DNA of 64,000 nucleotides from Saprospiraceae bacterium (GTDB lineage Bacteria > Bacteroidota > Bacteroidia > Chitinophagales > Saprospiraceae), in contig JAHBTW010000001.1 in assembly GCA_019638385.1 (NCBI GenBank), positions 744,001 to 808,000 on the forward strand. The letters run 5' to 3'. The notes under the pieces are model-generated. The model had not been told where the DNA came from. It was given only the letters and a program-made list of their open reading frames with translations, and did no database searches. Numbering within the stretch: position 1 is the first letter of the stretch; each line of letters opens with the position of its first letter. Both the position numbers and the translations under genes were made by a program. Shown piece after piece: positions 49,040-57,361 of the stretch.

Positions 49040-50317
49040 ATGGAACGTTACGGCGAAGTACTCATCATTGCAATGCCCTTCTTTATGGGTTTGATCCTTT
49101 TGGAGAAGCTGTACGGCCATTTCAAAGGAGAGGATTTTACGCCCTCCATGGACATGATATCCGGCATCAGTTCAGGGGTAACCAACGGTGTTAAAGACAT
49201 TCTGGGCCTGAGCATTTCCATTCTCAGTTACAAATGGATGGTGGAACATTTGGCGCTATCGGAGATCCGATCTACCGTATTAGTATATGCAATAGCGTTT
49301 GTTGTACTCGATTTTCAGGGTTACTGGGTGCATCGCTGGGCGCATAAGATCAATTTTTTCTGGAACAAGCATGCCATACACCACAGCAGCGAGGAGTTCA
49401 ATCTGGCGGTGGCCTTGCGGCAAAGCATTTCTTCGTACATTAATCTGTTCACATTTTTCCTGTTGCCGGCGGCATTGCTGGGCATTCCCGTGGTGGTCAT
49501 TGCCACCGTGGCCCCGTTGCATTTGTTTGCGCAATTCTGGTACCATACCCGGCACATCGGCAGGATGGGATTTTTGGAGCACATCCTCGTAACGCCCTCG
49601 CATCACCGGGTGCATCACGCCATCAACAAGGAGTATTTAGACAAAAACTACGCGCAGATTTTTATCATCTGGGACAAGCTCTTCGGCACTTTTCAGGAAG
49701 AGCGGTCCGATGTGCCGCCGGTGTACGGCATCACCCGGCCGGCAGCTACCTGGAACCCCGTCAGAATCAACTTTCAGCACCTGTGGCTGCTGGTGAAAGA
49801 CGCCTGGCATGCCCGCGATTGGCGCGATAAGTTCCGGATCTGGTGGATGCCGACCGGCTGGCGCCCTGCCGATGTGGCCGCGCGTTTTCCCGTGCCGAAA
49901 ATTGACGATGTGTATCGCTTCGAAAAGTACAATCCGCCGGTTTCCAACCGCTTAGTGTTCTGGTCGTATGTGCAGATGGCGGTTACGCTACTGTTTACGG
50001 CCCACTTTTTCGGCAACATCGGCCACATCGGAAGCCCCGGCATTTTCTACTACGGGTTGTTTATTTTCCTCACGGTCTTCAGCTATTCCGAACTTATGGA
50101 CATGAAACGCGCTGCGGTTTTTTGGGAGGCGGTTCGCGTTGCGGCAGGGCTGTTGTTGATTTATGCACAGGGCGATTGGTTCGGGGCTGCTGCGCTCATT
50201 CCCGGCATTGTGTGGATCATCCCGGCGTATCTGGCGCTGTCATTTGGCGCCTCGGTTGCTTTTGTGCGGTTGGAATTTTATCGCCGCCCTATCGTATCAT
50301 CACCCCCTGCCGGTTGA
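49040..50317 (+). CDS. Sterol desaturase/fatty acid hydroxylase family protein
   Basis: A 425-residue membrane di-iron oxygenase. The three histidine boxes are readable: HRWAH (about residue 99), HAIHHSSEE (about 113) and HHRVHH (about 193). Three or four hydrophobic helices precede and surround them (residues 8-23, 50-100, 130-175). The C-terminal part has two or three further helices (about 315-410), longer than simple sterol desaturases and common in Bacteroidota versions. Substrate unknown: a hydroxylase or desaturase of lipids or carotenoids. Its last 29 bases overlap the convergent small gene. Confidence 0.9.
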   Translation: MERYGEVLIIAMPFFMGLILLEKLYGHFKGEDFTPSMDMISGISSGVTNGVKDILGLSISILSYKWMVEHLALSEIRSTVLVYAIAFVVLDFQGYWVHRWAHKINFFWNKHAIHHSSEEFNLAVALRQSISSYINLFTFFLLPAALLGIPVVVIATVAPLHLFAQFWYHTRHIGRMGFLEHILVTPSHHRVHHAINKEYLDKNYAQIFIIWDKLFGTFQEERSDVPPVYGITRPAATWNPVRINFQHLWLLVKDAWHARDWRDKFRIWWMPTGWRPADVAARFPVPKIDDVYRFEKYNPPVSNRLVFWSYVQMAVTLLFTAHFFGNIGHIGSPGIFYYGLFIFLTVFSYSELMDMKRAAVFWEAVRVAAGLLLIYAQGDWFGAAALIPGIVWIIPAYLALSFGASVAFVRLEFYRRPIVSSPPAG

Positions 50318-50699
50318 TAAACGGAATGACCGTAAAATTGGAAGGATGTATGCTGCCCCGCACAAAGACGTACTTTTTGTCGTACATATAATCGGCGTGT
50401 AAAAAACTCACCCAATATTCATTCGTCAGGTCAAATAATTGAGGCTGAATGGGTTCGACCACTACCGTGCTCAACGGCCCGATTTCTTCGAAGAAATGCC
50501 GCAGGACGGTGGTGCGGTGGGCCTCGCCTCCATTATCGCCGTAGCCGTTGGAGTTGACCAACACACAGGTAATCGGCTCCTCTTTGAGGTTGATGAGCAA
50601 AACATCCCAGATATCATCTTCTTCCTGCCGGGATTCGCTGCGCGGCACAATAGCGATGATGATGTCTTCTACCTTTTGGATGGGAATATCTTTTTTCAT
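50289..50699 (-). CDS. Conserved-looking small protein coupled to lipB, unknown function
   Basis: A 136-residue soluble protein without a domain I can name. It has a mixed beta/alpha pattern with acidic and hydrophobic alternation (IIIAIVPRSESRQEEDDIWDV at the start; ITCVLVNSNGYGDNGGEA in the middle). The start overlaps the lipB stop (ATGA), so its translation is coupled to lipoate synthesis. Its 3' end overlaps the desaturase gene by 29 bases. It is likely a real gene because of the tight coupling. Confidence 0.75.
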   Translation of the reverse strand: MKKDIPIQKVEDIIIAIVPRSESRQEEDDIWDVLLINLKEEPITCVLVNSNGYGDNGGEAHRTTVLRHFFEEIGPLSTVVVEPIQPQLFDLTNEYWVSFLHADYMYDKKYVFVRGSIHPSNFTVIPFINRQGVMIR

Positions 50700-51415
50700 G
50701 CGGTAATAAATTCAAATTCAAACAATTGAGCGAAGTGTCTGCGGAGTTTTTCGCGCACTTCTTCCATGTCCAATTCCCGGCCCAGTTCCTGTTGCAGGGA
50801 AGTTACATCTTTGTCTGTGTCGGCGATGCCGCAGGGGATGATGTTGTGAAAATGCTCCAGATGGGTGTTTACGTTGAAGGCAAAGCCGTGCATGGTCACC
50901 CAGCGACTGAGGTGTACTCCGATGGCGCAAATTTTTCTTTTGGGGCGGGCGCCGTCGGCAGCGAGCCAAACCCCTGTGTAGCCTTGTTCGCGGCCGGCCT
51001 CAATGCCGTATTCTGCCAAAGTCAGGATGACGGCCTCTTCGAGGTAGCGCACATAGCGATGCACATCGGTGAAGAAGCAATCGAGATCGAAAATGGGATA
51101 GCCGGTGATCTGTCCCGGACCGTGGTAAGTAATGTCGCCGCCGCGATTGATGCGAAAAAACTCGAAGCCCTGCTGTTCGAGCGCTTCGGCGTTGAGCAGG
51201 AGATTGGCTTCAGAGCCGCTTTTTCCGAGTGTATAAACGGGATTGTGTTCGCAAAAGAGGAGGTAGTGAATTTGCGGCACGGGGGGCAAACCCGCTTCCC
51301 GGAGCCGGCGATTTTCTAATTTCCGGTCCACCAACTCATGGAGGCGTTGCTCCTGGTAGCTCCAGGCTTCCCGGTAAGCGATTGATCCCAGATTTTGATA
51401 CGCGACTTTTTCCAT
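50696..51415 (-). CDS. lipB: Lipoyl(octanoyl) transferase
   Basis: Transfers octanoyl from acyl carrier protein to lipoyl domains, the first step of lipoate assembly on 2-oxoacid dehydrogenases. It has GGDITYHGPGQITGYPI near residues 90-106, KICAIGVHLSRWVTMHGFA near 160, and the catalytic Cys in IIPCGIADTD. Length 239 is normal. Possible promoter on the minus strand near TTACTTTG upstream, imperfect. The stop overlaps the start of the small coupled gene. Confidence 0.95.
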   Translation of the reverse strand: MEKVAYQNLGSIAYREAWSYQEQRLHELVDRKLENRRLREAGLPPVPQIHYLLFCEHNPVYTLGKSGSEANLLLNAEALEQQGFEFFRINRGGDITYHGPGQITGYPIFDLDCFFTDVHRYVRYLEEAVILTLAEYGIEAGREQGYTGVWLAADGARPKRKICAIGVHLSRWVTMHGFAFNVNTHLEHFHNIIPCGIADTDKDVTSLQQELGRELDMEEVREKLRRHFAQLFEFEFITA

Positions 51416-51721
51416 ATTTCAGCAGGGCTGCAAAGTAAGCGATTTTGCCCGACAATAACAGTCTCATAAGTTATCCATATAAGATTAGCCGACAGGTATC
51501 GCCATGTTTTAGACAGGATTGACAGGATTTCAAAACAATGTTCGACCTCTCCGAGGTCATTTCTGATTTTGATGCGTCGGCCCTGAGATGCCCCCTATGC
51601 GCTACGCCCATGCCCTATGTCAAAAACGCGTCTTATCCAAGTTACCCCCTTAAAAATTAAACCCCTTACTCGATTCTATATATTTTTTTCAACAACACCC
51701 CCTAATTTTTCGCCAGTATTA
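51416..51721. other. Gene-free interval before glutamine synthetase III
   Basis: Carries an interspersed-looking phrase (TTAGACAGGATTGACAGGAT at about 51510-51529), a small hairpin (GACCTC-TCC-GAGGTC at about 51545) and AT-rich sequence before the promoter. No open reading frame resembles a protein. The dense promoter region of the synthetase gene lies at its right end. Confidence 0.5.
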
Positions 51722-51751
51722 TTTGAAAAACAATTTTCTCCTCTACCTTTG
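51722..51751 (+). promoter_or_regulatory. Promoter of glutamine synthetase III
   Basis: TTTG (51722-51725), 18 bases, then TACCTTTG (51744-51751), both matching the Bacteroidota consensus. The start codon follows 26 bases later. Confidence 0.7.
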
Positions 51752-51777
51752 CGGCTTCATTTACCAAAAACGACAAC

Positions 51778-53967
51778 ATGGCAACCATAAGATTTCAAGC
51801 GCTCCGGGAAACGCTCAACCGCAAACCGATTACGGTAGTGGAGCCGAGCATGAGGCGATCGGAACTCTACTGCATCAATGTATTCAATTCCACCAAAGCC
51901 AAACACTACATGCCCAAAGAGGCATACAATGCCGTATTGGACGCCATCAACCAGGGCGCTCGCATTGACCGAAAAATGGCTGATCAGGTAGCATCGGGCA
52001 TGAAGGCATGGGCTATTTCGCGCGGCGCAACGCACTATACGCACTGGTTTCAGCCGCTCACCGGCACCACGGCAGAGAAACACGATGCTTTTTTTGAACC
52101 CACCGGCGAGGGTACGGCTATTGATAAATTTGACGGTAGCCAATTGGTGCAGCAGGAACCCGACGCTTCGAGTTTTCCCAGCGGCGGCATTCGCAACACC
52201 TTCGAGGCCAGGGGCTACACCGCTTGGGACCCCACCTCGCCTGCCTTTGTAATGGGCACCACACTCTGCATACCCACCGTATTTGTATCCTATACCGGGG
52301 AAGCATTAGATAATAAAACGCCCCTGCTGCGGGCCTTGCAGTCCATTGACCACGCCGCTACCGATGTGGCGCGGTATTTCGACAAAAACGTAAACAAGGT
52401 CATCTGTACCTTAGGCTGGGAGCAGGAGTATTTTCTCGTGGATGCGGCACTGGCAGTATCGCGGCCCGATTTGACCATGGCCGGACGCCTGCTCATGGGG
52501 CATCAGGCGGCTAAGGGGCAGCAATTGGAAGACAACTATTTCGGCTCCATTCCCGAACGGGCACTGGCCTTTATGCGGGAATTGGAAATCGAGTGCATAC
52601 AGCTTGGCATTCCTGTGAAAACCCGGCACAACGAGGTGGCGCCCAATCAGTTTGAAGTAGCGCCGCTTTTTGAAGAAGCCAACCTCGCCGTGGATCACAA
52701 CTCCCTGCTCATGGACGTCATGGCCAAAGTGGCTTCCCATCACCATTTCAAGGTATTGCTCCACGAAAAGCCGGTGGCGGGCATCAACGGCTCCGGTAAG
52801 CACAACAACTGGTCGCTCAGCACCGACACGGGCGTCAACCTGCTCGCCCCCGGAAAAACGCCTAAGAGCAACCTCATGTTTCTCACCTTTTTCATCTGCG
52901 CCATCAAGGCTGTACACGACTACGCCGATCTGCTGCGCGCTTCCATCGCCTCGGCCGGCAACGACCATCGTCTCGGCGCCAACGAGGCCCCGCCGGCCAT
53001 CATTTCTGTATTCATCGGCCGGCAACTGACAGAAGTGCTCAACGAGTTGGAGCATGTCACTACCGGCAACCTCTCTCCGGAGGAAAAAACCGAACTCAAA
53101 CTCAATGTAGTGGGTAAAATCCCGGAGATTCTTTTAGACAACACCGACCGCAACCGCACTTCGCCGTTTGCTTTCACCGGCAACAAATTTGAGTTCCGCG
53201 CCGTAGGCTCTTCAGCCAATTGCGCCAAGCCTATGATGGTGCTCAATACCATTATGGCCGAAACGCTGCGTCGGTTCAAACAAGATGTGGATGCTCTCAT
53301 AGACGGGCAGCATCTCAAAAAAGACGATGCCATCTTTAACGTGTTGCGGGAATACATCAAAGCTTCGAAGAAAATTCGATTCGAAGGCGACGGCTATAGC
53401 GAGGATTGGGCAAAGGAAGCGGAAAGCCGCGGCCTTTCCAATTTCAAAACCACTCCGGAAGCACTGAAAATTCAGGTGGCCCAATCGAGCATTGACCTGT
53501 TTGAAGCGCATCAGGTGATGAACAAAGTGGAAATTGAGGCGCGCCATGAAATTGAATTGGAGGAATACACCAAACGCATACAGATAGAAGGCAGAATATT
53601 GGGCGACATTGCCACCAATCACGTCATCCCCACGGCCATCGCTTATCAGAACACCTTGATTCAGAATGTGCGCGGCCTGAAGGAAATTTTTGAAGCCGAC
53701 TACCTCCCGCATGCAGCTCAGCAAATAGAGATGATCAAAGGCATTTCATCTCGCATCGCTCACATCAAAACTTTTGTAGATGAGATGATTGAAGAGCGCA
53801 AAAAGGCCAACAAGATTGAACACGCGGAGGAAAAGGCCGAAGCATATTGCAACAACGTCAAACCGTATTTTGACAAAATCAAATACCACTGCGATAAACT
53901 GGAATTGATGGTGGACGACGAACTGTGGCCGCTGACCAAAACACGGGAACTGCTTTTTACGCGGTAA
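51778..53967 (+). CDS. glnN: Glutamine synthetase, type III
   Basis: Makes glutamine from glutamate, ammonia and ATP; cytoplasmic. The 729 residues and the low resemblance to GSI are typical of GSIII of Bacteroidota. Recognisable segments are PSGGIRNTFEARGYTAWDP (about 140-158), LGWEQEYFLVD (about 218-228), TRHNEVAPNQFEVAPLFEE (about 282-300) and INGSGKHNNWSLSTDTG (about 340-356), which carry the metal and substrate ligands. Strong promoter upstream and a terminator after the gene show a single-gene unit, probably nitrogen regulated. Confidence 0.95.
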   Translation: MATIRFQALRETLNRKPITVVEPSMRRSELYCINVFNSTKAKHYMPKEAYNAVLDAINQGARIDRKMADQVASGMKAWAISRGATHYTHWFQPLTGTTAEKHDAFFEPTGEGTAIDKFDGSQLVQQEPDASSFPSGGIRNTFEARGYTAWDPTSPAFVMGTTLCIPTVFVSYTGEALDNKTPLLRALQSIDHAATDVARYFDKNVNKVICTLGWEQEYFLVDAALAVSRPDLTMAGRLLMGHQAAKGQQLEDNYFGSIPERALAFMRELEIECIQLGIPVKTRHNEVAPNQFEVAPLFEEANLAVDHNSLLMDVMAKVASHHHFKVLLHEKPVAGINGSGKHNNWSLSTDTGVNLLAPGKTPKSNLMFLTFFICAIKAVHDYADLLRASIASAGNDHRLGANEAPPAIISVFIGRQLTEVLNELEHVTTGNLSPEEKTELKLNVVGKIPEILLDNTDRNRTSPFAFTGNKFEFRAVGSSANCAKPMMVLNTIMAETLRRFKQDVDALIDGQHLKKDDAIFNVLREYIKASKKIRFEGDGYSEDWAKEAESRGLSNFKTTPEALKIQVAQSSIDLFEAHQVMNKVEIEARHEIELEEYTKRIQIEGRILGDIATNHVIPTAIAYQNTLIQNVRGLKEIFEADYLPHAAQQIEMIKGISSRIAHIKTFVDEMIEERKKANKIEHAEEKAEAYCNNVKPYFDKIKYHCDKLELMVDDELWPLTKTRELLFTR

Positions 53968-54000
53968 TAAAACCGCTCATTTTTTAAAGGAAAACGTTTA

Positions 54001-54039
54001 AAAAACCCCGGCGCTCGTTGATAGGTGCAGCCGGGGTTT
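54001..54039. terminator. Bidirectional terminator after glutamine synthetase III
   Basis: Perfect 11-bp arms (AAAACCCCGGC at 54001-54011, complement at 54029-54039). A T run follows on the plus strand and an A run precedes, giving a U tract also for the minus-strand T9SS gene that ends at 54070. Confidence 0.88.
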
Positions 54040-54069
54040 TATCATATTACAGCTATGCGAAACTGCTAT

Positions 54070-54996
54070 TTATTTTTCTCTCTGAACGATTAAACGCCCA
54101 CGTACCGTCGCCTCCCTGCCTGCCAAAAGAACGATGTAGCTCCCGTTCTGCAGTTGCTGTGTAGATACCGTCACGGGAAGGCTCACTTCGCTCACTGACA
54201 ATCGCAGGCATTCCCGACCGGCAGCGTCCAGCACCGTCAATTGGCCCGGACCTGTCAACTCCGCCTGACCGGCGATGGTGAATTCCGCTTGCACGGGATT
54301 GGGGTAAATGCGCAGCGCGTTGGAGAGCGGTATCGCAGTAGTGGCTGTGGTTTCTGCACAATAGTCGTAGGGGTTGTAAACAATAACATCGGTAGTGGTG
54401 AAGCAGCCAAACCGGATGTCCCAACCGTCAACCGGTGAATCACAGAAAGCATAGAGCAGAAAGAAGTAAGCGCAGGAAATATCATGAACATCTGGCAGCG
54501 GAACCAACCCGATACCTTCCGGCACGAAATACGAGCCGCTATCGAACTGGCTGCCGGTCAATTGTACGGATTGAAATCTTCGGGGCGATCCGCCTATTAG
54601 TATAGTTCCTACGCTGTCTATAACGTAACGCCTGCTTCCAAGCAAAAAAACGGTATCGCCTACATTCAAATTGAAGTCGTAAATCTTTATAAAGTCTTGG
54701 TCGTGGTTTACAAAAACCCTTCCGTTTTCAGCATAAGCATAAATGGGCCACGATGTCGAATTGGGCGAGTAGTGTACAATTCTTTTGCAGGCTATACCCC
54801 GAACGAGGGTGTCGCCCTCTACGACCTCTATATGCGCTCCGTTGGTAGCGGGGTTCCAACCGCCGGATACCTCGTAGTGCCAGGCATGCCCATTCGCCAG
54901 CCAGGTTTGGCTATAGCCAAAGGTCAATGAACCGGAAGCCAATACAAGACAAATAAGAAAGCGATGTGAAAGATGCGGGATGTTCAACGTTTTCAT
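54070..54996 (-). CDS. Secreted T9SS type A sorting-domain protein
   Basis: A 308-residue protein with a signal peptide (about 1-30). The roughly 195-residue middle part is rich in aromatic beta-strand segments (for example DTVFLLGSRRYVIDSVG) and has no named domain or catalytic motif. The last roughly 75 residues are a T9SS type A sorting domain (NALRIYPNPVQAEFTIAG, then LQNGSYIVLLAG). Exported through T9SS and probably attached to the cell surface. Short spacing to the terminator of the synthetase gene. Confidence 0.82.
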   Translation of the reverse strand: MKTLNIPHLSHRFLICLVLASGSLTFGYSQTWLANGHAWHYEVSGGWNPATNGAHIEVVEGDTLVRGIACKRIVHYSPNSTSWPIYAYAENGRVFVNHDQDFIKIYDFNLNVGDTVFLLGSRRYVIDSVGTILIGGSPRRFQSVQLTGSQFDSGSYFVPEGIGLVPLPDVHDISCAYFFLLYAFCDSPVDGWDIRFGCFTTTDVIVYNPYDYCAETTATTAIPLSNALRIYPNPVQAEFTIAGQAELTGPGQLTVLDAAGRECLRLSVSEVSLPVTVSTQQLQNGSYIVLLAGREATVRGRLIVQREK

Positions 54997-55079
54997 AAGC
55001 TCAGGTTTTTGTGGATTATAAAAAATGCTTCAATTAAAATGCCTGCCTGCAATCGTTTGTTTGTTATGGCCGGGCTTAT

Positions 55080-57098
55080 TCACTCCGGCGCCCCATCCTC
55101 CACCAAATACGGCATGGTAATTTTGAGCAGCGGCTCGCGATCCATGGCGCGCCGGGCAGTGTGCATAGCGCCCTCGTTGCGCGCCCAACTGCGGCGGGCA
55201 ATGCCGTTGTTGACATCCCAGAAGAGCATACTTTGCAGGCGTCGCTCCGATTCCGGCGTACCGTCGAGCACCAATCCGAAACCGCCGTTGATGACTTCTC
55301 CCCAGCCCACGCCGCCGCCGTTGTGCAGGCTCACCCAGGTGGCGCCCCGGAAGGAATCGCCGATGACATTGTGTACGGCCATGTCGGCGGTGAAGCGCGA
55401 CCCGTCATAGATATTGGCTGTTTCGCGATAGGGCGAGTCGGTGCCGCTCACGTCGTGGTGGTCGCGGCCCAGCACCACCGGTCCTTTGAGGCGCCTTTCG
55501 GCAATGGCCCGGTTGAATGCCTGTGCAATGCGGATGCGACCTTCCGAATCGGCGTACAGGATGCGCGATTTGCTGCCCACCACCGGTAGGTTTTCATCGG
55601 CGGCCTGTATCCAGATGAGGTTATCGCGCAATTGGCCGCGAATATCCTCCGGCGCTTCTTTCAACATTTCTACAATTACTTCGGCGGCAATGCGGTCGCT
55701 CAAGTCTAAGTCTTCCTTAAGACCGGAAGTACACACCCAGCGGAAAGGGCCGAAGCCGTAGTCGAAACACATCGGCCCCATAATGTCCTCCACATACGAG
55801 GCGTAGCGATAGAGGCCCTCCTCTTTGTTTTTCCAAATATCGGCCCCGGCATGGCCGGCTTCGAGCAGAAATGCGTTGCCGTAATCCCAGAAGTACATGC
55901 CGCGTTCGGTCATTGTGTTGACGGCGCGCACATGGCGGCGCAGCGAATCCCGCACCGCTTCCATGAACTTCGACTTATCGGCAATAAGCAGGGCTTTGGC
56001 CTCCTCAAACGTATAGCCGGCCGGGCAGTAGCCCATGTCGTCTATGTTGTGCAGTGAAGTTTGATCGGAGCCGAGTTCTACCTTTATATTATGGTGTACA
56101 AATTTTTCCCACAAGTCCACGATGTTGCCGTGATATACCAATGCAATGGCCGCGCCCTCCCGGCGGCAGGTCTCTAACTTGTGGAGGAGCAAATCCAGAT
56201 CGGTAAAAACATTTTCCTGCAGGATGTACCCGTCGGCTACGCGCTGCGCCACAGCATCGCCGTCCACCTCGGCAATGAGGCCCACACAACCGGCGATAAC
56301 GGCCGCACCCGCCTGCGCGCCCGACATGCCGCCCAGACCGGAGGTGACATATACGATGCCCCGGAGATCGTCTTGCCCCAGTCCGAGTTTGCGCCCGGCG
56401 TTGAGCAGTGTGATGGTCGTGCCGTGTACGATGCCCTGCGGGCCGATGTACATAAAGGAGCCGGCGGTCATTTGGCCGTATTGGGTTACGCCGAGCGCGT
56501 TGTATTTATTCCAGTCTTCTTTTTTGGAATGGTTGGGAATCATCATACCGTTGGTGACTACCACCCGCGGCGCTTCGGGATGCGAGGGAAACAAGCCGAG
56601 CGGGTGGCCGGAGTACAGCACGAGGGTTTGCTGTTCGGTCATTTCGGCTAAGTATTGCATGGTGAGCAGGTACTGCGCCCAGTTTTGGAACACTGCGCCG
56701 TTGCCGCCGTAGGTAATGAGTTCGTGCGGATGCTTGGCTACCTTGGGGTCGAGGTTGTTCTGAATCATCAACATGATGGCCGCCGCCTGTTGGCAGCGAT
56801 GCGGATACGCTTCAATGGGGCGGGCATACATGTCGTAGTCTGGTCGGAAGCGGTGCATGTAAATGCGACCGTAGCGCTCCAACTCATCGGCAAATTCGGG
56901 GCCCAATACGGCATGGTGACGCGGGTGAAAATAGCGCAGCGCATTGTGCAGCGCCAATTTTTTTTCCTTATCCGACAGCACGCCCTCAATGACCCGCCGG
57001 GGCGTATGGCTCACTGCGGGGTCGAGTGGTTTCGGGCTGGGTAATTCATCGGGAATGCCTTGAAGGATAATATTTTGGAAGGACGTCGGAAGATTCAT
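55080..57098 (-). CDS. hutU: Urocanate hydratase
   Basis: Converts urocanate to 4-imidazolone-5-propionate, the second step of histidine degradation. The 672 residues match the Bacteroidota form. Signature segments include TYGGNGAVFQNW (about 129-140), SGHPLGLFPSHPEAPR (about 162-177) and the NAD-binding YVTSGLGGMSGAQAGAAVIAG (about 245-264). No hutH, hutI or hutG is in the window. A plausible TACCTTCG -7 box lies upstream. Confidence 0.95.
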   Translation of the reverse strand: MNLPTSFQNIILQGIPDELPSPKPLDPAVSHTPRRVIEGVLSDKEKKLALHNALRYFHPRHHAVLGPEFADELERYGRIYMHRFRPDYDMYARPIEAYPHRCQQAAAIMLMIQNNLDPKVAKHPHELITYGGNGAVFQNWAQYLLTMQYLAEMTEQQTLVLYSGHPLGLFPSHPEAPRVVVTNGMMIPNHSKKEDWNKYNALGVTQYGQMTAGSFMYIGPQGIVHGTTITLLNAGRKLGLGQDDLRGIVYVTSGLGGMSGAQAGAAVIAGCVGLIAEVDGDAVAQRVADGYILQENVFTDLDLLLHKLETCRREGAAIALVYHGNIVDLWEKFVHHNIKVELGSDQTSLHNIDDMGYCPAGYTFEEAKALLIADKSKFMEAVRDSLRRHVRAVNTMTERGMYFWDYGNAFLLEAGHAGADIWKNKEEGLYRYASYVEDIMGPMCFDYGFGPFRWVCTSGLKEDLDLSDRIAAEVIVEMLKEAPEDIRGQLRDNLIWIQAADENLPVVGSKSRILYADSEGRIRIAQAFNRAIAERRLKGPVVLGRDHHDVSGTDSPYRETANIYDGSRFTADMAVHNVIGDSFRGATWVSLHNGGGVGWGEVINGGFGLVLDGTPESERRLQSMLFWDVNNGIARRSWARNEGAMHTARRAMDREPLLKITMPYLVEDGAPE

Positions 57099-57115
57099 TT
57101 TACAAAGTTTTGAGG

Positions 57116-57123
57116 CGAAGGTA
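57116..57123 (-). promoter_or_regulatory. Candidate -7 box for hutU
   Basis: TACCTTCG on the minus strand, one mismatch from TAnnTTTG, 17 bases before the start codon. No clear -33 element. Confidence 0.3.
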
Positions 57124-57212
57124 CGAAGCGAGAGGGTTTTGCCAATGGACAGGTTGTAGATAAAAAGAGCCGGTTGGTCAGCCGGTAGCAGGCAGCATTT
57201 CGATTTATGTAA

Positions 57213-57249
57213 ACGATATGGAAGAATCTTATTTGTTTTGCCATATCGT
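57213..57249. promoter_or_regulatory. Inverted repeat in the hutU-SusC intergenic region
   Basis: Arms ACGATATGG (57213-57221) and CCATATCGT (57241-57249) with a 19-base spacer containing TTATTTGTTTTG. A second short inverted repeat ACAACC-GTA-GGTTGT lies at about 57308-57322. Either could be an operator for the divergent genes. Confidence 0.4.
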
Positions 57250-57361
57250 AAGCGACTGCGATCATTCTCCCAAAATACAACAAAACACCCTGCTCTAAAA
57301 GGGGTCGAAACAACCGTAGGTTGTCAGCTCGTAATTTTTTTTTCACCAAATACAGTCAAAC

